A stretch of DNA of 42,764 bases from Candidatus Scalindua sediminis (GCA_008636105.1 VSDH01000028.1:447-43210); one strand, 5' to 3'; counted from the stretch's first letter, positions 28,674-35,466 are shown. Notes: a model not told the origin generated them from the sequence alone. Numbers and translations: made by a program.

Positions 28674-29657
28674 ATGTTTCATGAAATGAAAGAATACAGT
28701 CATTATATACCTGGCTTTGAACGGCACATGCTCATTCTACAGGGCCTGTCACCTTTAACGGCCAAGCACTACCGCAGCAACATCAAGGAGTTCTTTCTTT
28801 CCGTCACAGGCCGCCCAGGACAGCCCGCCGGGGATGTTGGTAACGTTATCCGTCAAGATGTCGAAGACTATCTCGAACAGTGCTTCTATCGCGGCAATAA
28901 AAACCCGACCAGGCTCACAAAGCTTATAGCCCTGAGGAAGTTTTTCAGGTACCTCGTTTACTTAAAAATCATTAAAGAAGATCCCACCGCCCACATACCC
29001 AGCCTGAAGACCAGAAAGGGCATCATCCCAAAATTCACAAAGAAGGAAATCCTCCGGCTCTTTGGCCAGATAGACATAACTACTGAAAAAGGCATACGTG
29101 ACACTGTCATCCTTATCCTGGGCGTATTCTGCGGCCTTCGCATTGGCGAGATCCTCCGGTTGAATATAAGTGATATCATTGATGATGGTAAAACCATCGA
29201 TGTAAACATAATAGAAACAAAACATGGCGCCAACCGGACGATAGAAACTCTCTGGAAGGCGCCTTTGTTATTTGTCCGTCAATGGCTGGCCACCAGGCTG
29301 TCCCAGGGAGCAAACAAAGAGGCACCGTTCCTGATCGCATACAGGAAGGGAGACCGACCCCGTCTCAGGAGGCCAACATCCGCAGGGATTGACCGGCATA
29401 TCAAAAAGCTCGCCGCCGCGGCAGGTATCCGAAAAGCGGATATCTACATGCACATGCTCAGGGCGACCCACGCCTCGGATCTCCGGCACATCAAAGGCCA
29501 CGATGTCTTTTCAGTTGCAGACCACCTGGGACACAAAAATATCGAAACGACAGCGAGATACGTCTCTTCGCGAGGGCGGAAAAGTAAAGAATATTCGAGC
29601 CTCGCCGCATACTGGCGGGAATTTGGCCATCTATGGGATGAACAAATTGAACATTAG
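28674..29657 (+). CDS. second tyrosine recombinase, Xer/phage-integrase type
   Basis: This 327-residue protein has an N-terminal SAM-like core-binding domain (about 10-100, LSPLTAKHYRSNIKEF). The catalytic domain carries the conserved R in GVFCGLRIGEIL, K in ETKHGANRTIE, HMLRATHAS (H-x-x-R) and LGHKNIETTARY with the nucleophile tyrosine. I start at ATG 28674 (MFHEMKEYSHY); the TTG at 28629 gives a poor N-terminus. It is more GC-rich than most of the element. It lacks the arm-binding domain of the integrase at 40541 and may serve resolution of multimers or a different insertion. Not needed for the tRNA integration, by inference. Confidence 0.85.
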   Translation: MFHEMKEYSHYIPGFERHMLILQGLSPLTAKHYRSNIKEFFLSVTGRPGQPAGDVGNVIRQDVEDYLEQCFYRGNKNPTRLTKLIALRKFFRYLVYLKIIKEDPTAHIPSLKTRKGIIPKFTKKEILRLFGQIDITTEKGIRDTVILILGVFCGLRIGEILRLNISDIIDDGKTIDVNIIETKHGANRTIETLWKAPLLFVRQWLATRLSQGANKEAPFLIAYRKGDRPRLRRPTSAGIDRHIKKLAAAAGIRKADIYMHMLRATHASDLRHIKGHDVFSVADHLGHKNIETTARYVSSRGRKSKEYSSLAAYWREFGHLWDEQIEH

Positions 29658-29661
29658 TTAT

Positions 29662-29705
29662 CGCGGTAGCCGTCTCCGACAGGCCGGAGGCCGCGACTTT
29701 CGCCG
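29662..29705. repeat. 24 bp GC module split by a 21 bp module
   Basis: CGCGGTAGCC (29662-29671) and GCGACTTTCGCCG (29693-29705) are the two parts of the module that is contiguous at 31952-31975. Between them lie 21 bp, GTCTCCGACAGG to GGAGGCC (29672-29692), which occur independently and identically at 30096-30116. This is the pattern expected if the 21 bp unit inserted into the 24 bp unit. Confidence 0.85.
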
Positions 29706-29930
29706 TGGCGGGCAGGAGCTGCCGGTAAGAAAATGGGGAGGGGGCATCCATCTTCCATCCCCGCCTTCGTGGTTCCGGTAGCCTCCTGCCACGCCCCTCT
29801 CCGAGCCAGAAGGCTCTCTGAGCCGGCGGCTTAATCTTTCCCTGAAAGAGGGGGGACAACATGTGTTTATTGGGGTTTCTAGACATCTCCCCAACAGTGC
29901 TTCCCGCATGCCCCCTCTATCTTCAATGAC

Positions 29931-30013
29931 GCCCGTGACACTTGGTGGCTACCGTGAGGCCCACAGGGGGAGTTCCTTTATCTCCTGTTTACAAGTGCCA
30001 CGGGCTGTTTTTA
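29931..30013 (+). ncRNA. candidate structured RNA ending in a T-run
   Basis: GCCCGTGACACTTG (29931-29944) pairs with CAAGTGCCACGGGC (29992-30005), a 13 bp stem with one mismatch, followed by TGTTTTTA. Inside, two further hairpins are possible: GTGG/CCAC (from 29945) and a CAGG...GGAG/CTCC...TG stem (about 29964-29987). The result is a three-way junction with terminator-like 3' end. I recognise no known RNA family. It lies between the recombinase and radC in an otherwise gene-less block. Confidence 0.45.
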
Positions 30014-30066
30014 TGTCTCTCCCCTCCCCTCCCGCCGGGGCGGGACTCCGCCGTTTTCCCCGTCAT

Positions 30067-30090
30067 CGCGGGAGCCGCGACTTTCGCCGG
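30067..30090. repeat. intact 24 bp GC module
   Basis: The module runs from CGCGGGAGCC to TTTCGCCGG. Other copies are at 31952-31975 (one substitution), 42503-42526 (inverted, inside a transposase gene) and 8259-8282 (inverted, inside another repeat). Its first half, CGCGG...CCGCG, is itself palindromic. Confidence 0.9.
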
Positions 30091-30206
30091 ATGCCGTCTC
30101 CGACAGGCCGGAGGCCGGCGGCAAAAATATCCATTTCCCCCCTTGATTTCATTCCAAAAAGGGGTATACTAGGGTATCTCAGAATCGTCAGCAATGAAAT
30201 GTATTT

Positions 30207-30255
30207 GATAACAAATAGGCCGATTCTTTCTGAGAGTTGGCCTTTTTTTGTTATC
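30207..30255. terminator. intrinsic-terminator-like hairpin, probably bidirectional
   Basis: GATAACAAA (30207-30215) pairs with TTTGTTATC (30247-30255), and AGGCC (30217-30221) with GGCCT (30239-30243) just before a run of seven Ts. Arms rich in A upstream and T downstream would allow termination on both strands. It isolates the radC-like gene from the repeat block. Confidence 0.7.
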
Positions 30256-30261
30256 AAGTCG

Positions 30262-30336
30262 CCCCTGAACCTGGTGGTAGGAGAAATCCCCACGAGAAAG
30301 CTGATGTTTTCTGAGACAGGTGATCAGGGGTTTTTT
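30262..30336 (+). terminator. hairpin with T-run just upstream of radC (possible attenuator)
   Basis: CCCCTGAACCTG (30262-30273) pairs with CAGGTGATCAGGGG (30317-30330), and TTTTTT follows at once (30331-30336). The radC ribosome binding site (GGAGG) begins only four bases later. A terminator in this place could end an upstream transcript or act as an attenuator in the radC leader. No known riboswitch core is recognised in the 43 nt loop. Confidence 0.65.
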
Positions 30337-30353
30337 ATTGGAGGAAATGAGTC

Positions 30354-30830
30354 ATGACAGCCAAAGAAAATCGTAGTGTTTATATAAGGGAGGCCACAGT
30401 TAGATACAGGAAACGAAGGGTGCCAAAAAAAACATATCATTGTATCGGGCAAGATGCCTCCGGCCCTGGCAAGGTAGCCAGCCTTTTTAAGAATATGCAA
30501 ATGGAAACAGTTGAAAAAGGGTACGTATTACACCTGAATACCCAACGTATAATCGAGTCCTTTCAACTTATTTCTATAGGCACGATAAGGAGTGGCTACT
30601 TGAGCCCACGTGAAGTATTTCACGGGGCACTGCTTGCCAATGCTGACAGAATAATCTGTGTACACAACCACCCGTCCGGGAACGCAAAGCCAAGTGAGGA
30701 AGACAAAGTATTGACTGTGGCGCTGGAGAATGCAGGGGAAATGATTGGCATAAAGTTACTTGATCATATTATTATCGGCAGAAATAGTTGTTATTCATTC
30801 ACCACAGGCGGGTATCAAGAATTTTCATAA
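30354..30830 (+). CDS. RadC-like JAB-domain protein
   Basis: This 158-residue protein carries a JAMM metalloprotease-like motif in the RadC form: HNHPSGNAKPSEED, with histidines and aspartate for one metal. The RadC-typical LSPREVFHGALLANADRIICVHNHPSG lies just before it. It is a short version that lacks the N-terminal UPF0758 helix-hairpin-helix part. RadC-like proteins are common on phages and integrative elements, where an antirestriction or recombination role is suggested but unproven. The first 40 residues are basic and tyrosine-rich. The GGAGG site precedes ATG 30354. Two terminator-like hairpins lie in its leader. Confidence 0.88.
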   Translation: MTAKENRSVYIREATVRYRKRRVPKKTYHCIGQDASGPGKVASLFKNMQMETVEKGYVLHLNTQRIIESFQLISIGTIRSGYLSPREVFHGALLANADRIICVHNHPSGNAKPSEEDKVLTVALENAGEMIGIKLLDHIIIGRNSCYSFTTGGYQEFS

Positions 30831-30922
30831 AAAGGGGCTTGTAGAATTGATCCTAAGAGGTTTTAATTGTGCCTGGCATGTCTTTGTATGGTGCTTTTGT
30901 AGAGACGGGGCGTGATTGAGAA

Positions 30923-31693
30923 ATGTCTAGAAAGGAAACGAGGATATGGAAAGGTACTGTATTAGAGCTGGCACACGACCTCTACCCAGATATTGGGACT
31001 AAAAGTCAATGGGAAAATCATGGGTGGTATCTGTTATGGCTTGAGAAACATTCCGATTTATACACTGGCAACATGGCTCAAGACGAATATTCAATGCGCC
31101 TACGAAAATTAGATGATTTTTTGGATGAACTGAATGCAATCGTCTTAATTAATGATGAAGCCAGAACGGTAAGATATAAAATATATCCTTCAAATAACAT
31201 CTTGGAATTGCTTGACCATGACGATCCTGACCGTGACATCAATTGTTATCATTGGGACGAGGCTGATTATGATGATTGGATTATGAATGAGAACGAACTA
31301 AAGGTAGCATTGGCTGGTATATTTAGTAGTGCACTTAGAATGTGGGAAGGTACTGCATTGGAATTTAAAAAAGTAATGGGGTTTTGTTTTGCAAGTATTG
31401 ATGATTATTATGAGGAAGTTGCATTTTGGGAAGAACAGGAAGTGTATAAAATATGGCGGGAGAAAAATCCAGGGCTTGTTGTTTCCGACGATTTTCTAAA
31501 TGCCCTTAATGTTGAAGTTACAATTGATGATGAAAACAAAAATGTATATTATGCTATATTTCCATCACGGAAAATTCGCTTTTTGCCAGACAATGCATAT
31601 TCATGTAAAAATCTGTCAGGTAAATACGTTTTTACCGATGAGGTTGATTATGATTACTGGATTGAACATGAAAAAGACTTACCTAGAATATAG
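30923..31693 (+). CDS. acidic protein with internal duplication, function unknown
   Basis: The 256-residue protein contains two related halves. IWKGTVLELA (8-17) and MWEGTALEFK (about 139-148) open the repeats. VLINDEARTVRYKIYPSNNI and VTIDDENKNVYYAIFPSRKI form their middles, and EADYDDWIMNENEL and EVDYDYWIEHEKDL their ends. Both halves are rich in Asp, Glu, Tyr and Trp, making the protein strongly acidic. No family is recognised. Acidic cargo proteins next to radC-like genes on mobile elements can be DNA mimics or antirestriction factors, but that is a guess. The ribosome binding site is weak (TTGAGAA). Confidence 0.75.
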   Translation: MSRKETRIWKGTVLELAHDLYPDIGTKSQWENHGWYLLWLEKHSDLYTGNMAQDEYSMRLRKLDDFLDELNAIVLINDEARTVRYKIYPSNNILELLDHDDPDRDINCYHWDEADYDDWIMNENELKVALAGIFSSALRMWEGTALEFKKVMGFCFASIDDYYEEVAFWEEQEVYKIWREKNPGLVVSDDFLNALNVEVTIDDENKNVYYAIFPSRKIRFLPDNAYSCKNLSGKYVFTDEVDYDYWIEHEKDLPRI

Positions 31694-31724
31694 AAAGGGG
31701 GGTGGAACACAAAAGAGCATAAAC

Positions 31725-31919
31725 ATGAAAATATACACAAGCCGATACGGTAATAAAGAAATCGCAAAGATGAAAGACATAATCCCTGTCGGTATCTCGC
31801 TATATCCCCCTCGATGGAAACTGCCCTACAAGGTCCACTGCTATATAAAACAATTAGCACCCACCAACAGCATGATTAAGATGGAATGCGGACCGTACAA
31901 GAGGCTATACACCAGCTAA
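31725..31919 (+). CDS. small protein resembling the N-terminus of the DUF488 family
   Basis: A 64-residue protein starting MKIYTSRYGNKE, 31 bp after the previous gene. MKIYTS followed by IIPVGISLYPPRW and KQLAPT is the pattern of DUF488-like proteins, which are frequent in phages but normally about 120 residues or more. Here the frame ends at TAA 31917-31919, so the protein is short or truncated. Function unknown. Confidence 0.65.
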   Translation: MKIYTSRYGNKEIAKMKDIIPVGISLYPPRWKLPYKVHCYIKQLAPTNSMIKMECGPYKRLYTS

Positions 31920-31946
31920 TACATTCATGGCCAGTCTCACCAGAGC

Positions 31947-32267
31947 CTACTCGCGGTAGCCGCGACTTTCGCCGGCGCCAAGCGTAATAAATACGGGTAT
32001 TATTAGCTTGCTAACATTACGCCGAGATTTGAATTCGTTGTTGGAGAAAATACGTTTTCGCACCAAATAGCTACGAAGACGAGGAAAACCAAAAGACATA
32101 CCGATAGTTAATGCCGGCACCCATCTCCCCCGCCGGGGCGGGACTCCGCCTGAATCATGTTTATGAACCATTGCCAGTCTAACAAGGTTATTCTGGCGGG
32201 TTACTTTTGTAATATTCTTAATTGCCTCAACAAGGTTATTCTGGCGGGTTGTTTTTGTAGTATCCAT
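31947..32267 (-). CDS. small repeat-containing protein, doubtful C-terminus
   Basis: ATG 32267 follows a strong AAAGGAGG, which argues for translation. The first 35 residues contain the repeat TRQNNLV twice with a 16-residue period; at the DNA level the 22 bp unit recurs at 32181-32202 and 32229-32250. Beyond residue 40 the frame runs through GC modules at 32130-32150 and 31952-31975, giving GGVPPRRGR and GAGESRGYRE. The original C-terminus has probably been replaced or altered by repeat insertion. No family is recognised. Confidence 0.4.
   Translation of the reverse strand: MDTTKTTRQNNLVEAIKNITKVTRQNNLVRLAMVHKHDSGGVPPRRGRWVPALTIGMSFGFPRLRSYLVRKRIFSNNEFKSRRNVSKLIIPVFITLGAGESRGYRE
31952..31975. 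repeat. 24 bp GC module, contiguous copy
   Basis: It runs from CGCGGTAGCC to TTTCGCCGG. It differs from the 30067-30090 copy only at one base (T for G at position 6) and shares that T with the interrupted copy at 29662. It is therefore the direct uninterrupted reference for the nested copy. Confidence 0.9.
32130..32150. repeat. 21 bp GC module, second copy
   Basis: CCGCCGGGGCGG followed by GACTCCGCC is identical to 30032-30052, about 2.1 kb away. It overlaps the open frame of the small repeat-containing protein on the minus strand. The unit contains the palindromic GCCGGGGC core. Confidence 0.85.
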
Positions 32268-32611
32268 AATTTTGCCTCCTTTCCCCAACATAATACTCTG
32301 TAATTATTCCGTCCGTCCACTTTCTCTATGCCTCCGGCATATCGGAGATATGATGATGATTTAAATTGCAAAAAATACAAACAAAGTATAAAAGACTATC
32401 ACTACGCATAAGGCTAAATAGTTATACATTTTGCTTACCCCTTTCCGAGCCTCGCCGAGTCAGATCTCCGATCTGTATGGCGGGCTTTCAAAATTGTCCA
32501 CCCCCACAGATTGCCCTGTAGGCTAGAACGCCGTACGGGGCAGTGGGAGGCAAATTATTCAATCTTTCTTTAAAGAAAATAATAGATTTTTTCTTTACTT
32601 AATGTGCTACA
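32268..32611. other. non-coding gap with hairpins
   Basis: No gene is supported in about 340 bp. Short hairpins built on TCCGGCATATCGGA (about 32333-32346) and AGATCTCCGATCT (about 32463-32475) are visible. A longer hairpin at 32503-32550 pairs CCCAC/GTGGG, TGCCC/GGGCA and GTA/TAC. The last lies 60 bp beyond the stop of the leftward RHH gene and could help end its transcript. Confidence 0.5.
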
Positions 32612-32815
32612 TTAGTTATCCTGATTGGAGGATACTTGCTTGGTTTGGGGTTCGTCTTCGCTTAATATCTTCAGGATTGCAGCCTTTATATATTTACTAC
32701 TAGTTAAGTTATGTGCCTTTGCCCTTGTCGCTATCCTTTTCAAGAGGCTTTTTGGTACCCGGACAGGTGGCAATGTTTTGTCGTTTATCTCAAGATACTT
32801 TTTTAATTCGACCAT
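32612..32815 (-). CDS. ribbon-helix-helix DNA-binding protein
   Basis: A 67-residue protein with the RHH pattern: the strand LPPVRVPKSLLKRIATRAKAH followed by the helix NLTSSKYIKAAILKILS. I start at ATG 32815 (MVELKKYLE), preceded by AGGGG; the longer frame runs through the shared promoter. It is divergent from the CI-like repressor at 32937, with operator-like repeats between, so it is probably an Arc/CopG-type regulator in the element's control switch. Confidence 0.78.
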   Translation of the reverse strand: MVELKKYLEINDKTLPPVRVPKSLLKRIATRAKAHNLTSSKYIKAAILKILSEDEPQTKQVSSNQDN

Positions 32816-32841
32816 AATTGACGCCCCTTTATGTGCTACAA

Positions 32842-32912
32842 AATCGCTATACAAACCAAAGTATACGATATATCCTACTTTTGTCAAGTAAAAAAATACG
32901 GTATATCGTATT
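32842..32912. promoter_or_regulatory. divergent promoter/operator region
   Basis: The word GTATACGATATAT (32861-32873) recurs inverted as ACGGTATATCGTATT (32898-32912), and a partial copy (ATCGCTATAC) starts at 32843. TTGTCA (32881-32886) with TATCGT (32904-32909) at 17 bp gives a plausible promoter for the CI-like gene, overlapping the right operator. This is the layout of a repressor-controlled phage switch. Confidence 0.6.
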
Positions 32913-32936
32913 ATCAATGAAGGGAACCCCATTATA

Positions 32937-33425
32937 ATGAGCAATAAGTCCTTTACTGATAGGATGTTATCGCTAATAGATGATGTCTCTGGGGGTAATC
33001 AGAAAAAATTTGCAAGAATTATTGACGTGAAGTATACGACGGTAAATTCATGGTTTAAAAAGGGCAGTCTGCCATCACATGAACATTATAGAAATATCAG
33101 GGAAAATATCGGAGCCAACATAAATTGGCTGCTCACAGGTGTTGGCCTACCATACCTTAAAGAAGGGACACATGGGAAGCTTGCTGAGGAGCAGGGAGAG
33201 TACATAAAAAAGCCTGAGCCTGAAGAAGAGAGGTATATCAGCAAACTTATGGCTATCTTGCAGGGAAAGAACGAGGCGATCAAGGAACTGATTACATGCT
33301 TCCTGGATACAATAGCCTCCAACAAGGAATGGATAAATGCCGGCAGGCCGGAACGGCGTAAAAAGAAGCCATCACCTCTTCACGCTGGCCGGCACGAAAG
33401 ACGTAAGAGAATACATTCATATTAA
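32937..33425 (+). CDS. phage CI-like repressor (HTH domain)
   Basis: A 162-residue protein whose N-terminal 65 residues match the phage CI repressor helix-turn-helix: GNQKKFARIIDVKYTTVNSWFKKGSLPSH, then the hallmark NINWLLTGVGLPYL. The remainder is acidic, then helical, with a basic tail (RKKKPSP, RHERRKR). It lacks the S24 peptidase domain of SOS-cleaved repressors, so induction would differ. It is divergent from the RHH gene. Its start lies inside the region with operator repeats upstream. Likely keeps the element quiescent; inference. Confidence 0.82.
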   Translation: MSNKSFTDRMLSLIDDVSGGNQKKFARIIDVKYTTVNSWFKKGSLPSHEHYRNIRENIGANINWLLTGVGLPYLKEGTHGKLAEEQGEYIKKPEPEEERYISKLMAILQGKNEAIKELITCFLDTIASNKEWINAGRPERRKKKPSPLHAGRHERRKRIHSY

Positions 33426-33453
33426 GGGACCTTAAGTTAGCAGGAGGATAGTG

Positions 33454-33813
33454 ATGAAGAAATTAATAGTAATTCTCTTTATATTTGTTCTGTTAAGCTC
33501 AGCTCAGCTGATGTTGATAAGCATTTCAGCTTATGCAGATAAAATCATAGTAAAGTTTAAAGGCTCTAGAAATAAAATGACACCAACATTTAAAGTTAAA
33601 CCCAGCTGGCAAATCAAGTATCGGGCAAGGGAAGAAGTTCACTTTTCAGTTGTCGTACGCGATGAATATGGAAAATATATTAATTTAGCAGTAAACATTA
33701 TAGGTCCAAAGAAAGGGTTATATTATCAAGAGAAAGGCGGAACATATTATCTCGATGTTACAGCTACCCGCCATTGGTATATTGAAATTATCCAGATAAA
33801 AAAACGTAAATAG
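33454..33813 (+). CDS. small secreted protein, unknown
   Basis: A 119-residue protein. AGGAGG (33442-33447) lies six bases before ATG 33454. The first 28 residues form a signal peptide (MKKLIVILFIFVLLSSAQ... ending near SAYA). The mature part is beta-rich with conserved-looking aromatic positions (KPSWQIKYRA, GGTYYLDVTATRHWYIEI) and a basic end. I recognise the general pattern of small exported beta-sandwich proteins but no named family. A secreted protein as cargo could affect surface or superinfection properties; speculative. Confidence 0.75.
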   Translation: MKKLIVILFIFVLLSSAQLMLISISAYADKIIVKFKGSRNKMTPTFKVKPSWQIKYRAREEVHFSVVVRDEYGKYINLAVNIIGPKKGLYYQEKGGTYYLDVTATRHWYIEIIQIKKRK

Positions 33814-33891
33814 AAAGGCACGGCGACGCCGTGCACCCTACAGCTGCCTACTGCTCTCCGAGCCAGTAGGCTCACTGAGCTGGAGGCCGGC
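33814..33891. repeat. GC hairpin and TCTCCGAGCCAG repeat
   Basis: GCACGGC-GAC-GCCGTGC (33818-33834) is a perfect hairpin just after the secreted protein gene. TCTCCGAGCCAGTAGGCTC (from 33853) matches TCTCCGAGCCAGAAGGCTC near 29807 with one change, so it is another member of the dispersed GC family. The hairpin may also act as a terminator, although no T-run follows. Confidence 0.75.
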
Positions 33892-34532
33892 TCAGTAGAG
33901 CAAGGTTTTTTTGTCTTCGTCTGACGTTTTATACATTACATCTTCCATAAATCCGTTTTTAACGCCCAACTTCTCCAGCCTTTTCTTTGAGAGTCCTTTG
34001 AATTCCTGGTAAAATCTTTCCAGGAAATCGTACAGTCTGCCTGTTGTTTTATCATAATCCCCGTCCTGCATCTGCTTACCCTCAATTATTAAATATCCTG
34101 CAATGTTTGCCTGTGCAATGCCCGGGTTTATTCCGCATTGTTCAAGATATTCTTGATTACCGGCGTCTATCCTGCCTGTCTGCCGGACACATCGTACAGA
34201 TTGATTCATTGCCGTTTTAATATGGTATTCCTCCTCTTCCTTTTCAAAATCAATCTCGTCAAAAGTCTTATAATTGTTTGAGTCCATAATCTGCTGTATA
34301 CAGTCATAATTGTGCTGTATCTTTTTCACGGCACCTTCAAAATAATACATAGCAGAATTTATTTTATGTTCGATTTCCTCAATCTCGACCCTTATGATTT
34401 CTTTCTTTAAATCATCTTCCTCTTTCTGGCTTTGATTTTCCCCGCCTCGAATTCCTTCATCAGTGTATCGCGGGACATTTCCAATTCGGCTGCCGCAGCG
34501 TCTATACTGAACAAGTCTTTGCTTTTCTTCAT
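33892..34532 (-). CDS. HTH protein joined to a second frame by a GGGGAAAA shift site
   Basis: ATG 34532, preceded by AGAGG, opens a 41-codon frame (MKKSKDLFSIDAAAAELEMS, then RDTLMKEFEAGKIKARKRKMI). It resembles a DNA-binding helix-turn-helix and stops at 34407. A second frame overlaps it and runs to 33892, encoding about 180 residues rich in charged helices (EEIEHKINSAMYYFEGAV, DFLERFYQEFKGLSK). That second frame has no usable start of its own. At GCG GGG AAA (34436-34445) a -1 shift would join EAG to ENQSQKEEDD and give a 213-residue protein. Either programmed frameshifting or an indel is possible. No family is recognised for the C-terminal part. Confidence 0.55.
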
Positions 34533-34639
34533 ATAGCCTCTTTTCATTCCAAAAAATACCACTGGTTGCCCGTAAAATAAAGGTAAATTTTCCCCAATAC
34601 ACAGGTATATCTAATAATACTTATCTAACCTTATTTCCC

Positions 34640-34668
34640 TTGACTATTCCAGTACTGGAAATTACTAT
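34640..34668 (+). promoter_or_regulatory. promoter with palindromic operator in its spacer
   Basis: TTGACT (34640-34645) and TACTAT (34663-34668) are 17 bp apart. The spacer contains the perfect 14 bp palindrome TTCCAGTACTGGAA (34647-34660). MerR-family regulators bind precisely between -35 and -10, and the gene that follows encodes a MerR-like protein. A similar palindrome lies at 35395-35408, after that gene. Confidence 0.75.
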
Positions 34669-34685
34669 GTCCTTGAGTATTTTAA

Positions 34686-35375
34686 ATGAAACGGGAAAAA
34701 ACATTAAAGGAGATACAGGACGCACTCGGGAAAGAAGGGATCGATCTCAACCGTAACCAGGTTGATTATTACCAGAAGCACAGATTATTACCAAGACCGG
34801 CTAAACGTGTTGGCGGGCGTGGACATGGGTTATATGGTTATAACCCCAAAGAGTTCACCAGGGCGGCCAAGATGGTGTTAAAATTAAAGGCTGAAGGGCT
34901 CACGGTGCCAAAAATTAAGAAAGCCCTCAGTGCGCGTATGCTGAATCTCTGTTATGAAACTCTGCGTGAGATAGGCATCAACGACATGTTTGAGTTAACC
35001 ACGCAGCAGCTGATGGGCGTACCCCTAAATGTAGATATGTATATGAAAACTTTAAAAGAGAAGAAAGTTGAAAACCCTCAAGGATGCTTAAGTGATATTA
35101 GAAGGGACCGCGAAAATCAAATATTAAGGCGAGTTAAATTCTGGTGGGCTGATTCTGAAATTGAATCAGCAGTTTTGATGTATGTTATAGACAGGGTTGA
35201 CGATGTAGACGATGCGCTCCACGATTTTAATAAATTTATCATGCACAAAGAAAAGCAGGAAAAACAAAAACCAATGGTACAGTGCCTTTTAGCTTTACAG
35301 AACGACATAAAGACACAACGCCGGAAGCTGGACAACCTCACGGTAGAGTGCAACACTAAATTACAAAGGAAATAA
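34686..35375 (+). CDS. MerR-like transcription regulator
   Basis: A 229-residue protein. The N-terminal 75 residues form a winged helix of MerR type: LKEIQDALGKEGIDLNRNQVDYYQKHRLLPRP, then the wing with GLYGYNPKEFTRAAKMVLKLKAEGLTVPKIKKAL. The rest is helical and charged, with no known ligand domain. The palindrome TTCCAGTACTGGAA sits in the spacer of its own promoter and a related one follows the gene, so autoregulation and control of the downstream replication genes are likely. The start ATG 34686 has a weak ribosome binding site. Confidence 0.78.
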   Translation: MKREKTLKEIQDALGKEGIDLNRNQVDYYQKHRLLPRPAKRVGGRGHGLYGYNPKEFTRAAKMVLKLKAEGLTVPKIKKALSARMLNLCYETLREIGINDMFELTTQQLMGVPLNVDMYMKTLKEKKVENPQGCLSDIRRDRENQILRRVKFWWADSEIESAVLMYVIDRVDDVDDALHDFNKFIMHKEKQEKQKPMVQCLLALQNDIKTQRRKLDNLTVECNTKLQRK

Positions 35376-35394
35376 AAATTTTTTGTTTTGTTGA

Positions 35395-35408
35395 TTCCAG
35401 CTCTGGAA
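35395..35408. promoter_or_regulatory. second MerR-type operator palindrome
   Basis: TTCCAGCTCTGGAA differs from 34647-34660 only in its two central bases. It precedes the small-HTH/primase gene cluster. The overlapping TTGATT (35391-35396) could be a -35 element, but no good -10 is visible at the right distance. Confidence 0.6.
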
Positions 35409-35466
35409 AAGAATCAATGTCAATTAAAACCCGGAAGGGTAAATTCCATAAGAAAAGTTTTCACCT

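Larger units (their letters stand above)
29658..30206. repeat. GC-repeat block without genes
   Basis: About 550 bp of GC-rich repeats and inverted repeats. Contained here are an interrupted 24 bp module (29662-29705), the 21 bp module at 29672-29692 and again at 30096-30116, an intact 24 bp module at 30067-30090, a 21 bp module at 30032-30052 (also at 32130-32150), a TCTCCGAGCCAG tract near 29807 (also near 33855), and a structured RNA candidate at 29931-30013. The open frames are repeat translations. Confidence 0.8.

Noticed and set aside
29931..30013. Integron attC site
   Set aside because: The paired arms lack the GTT/AAC core boxes of attC recombination sites.
29863..30357. 164-residue ORF upstream of radC
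   Set aside because: It crosses repeat modules, a hairpin RNA candidate and two terminators; composition follows the repeats.
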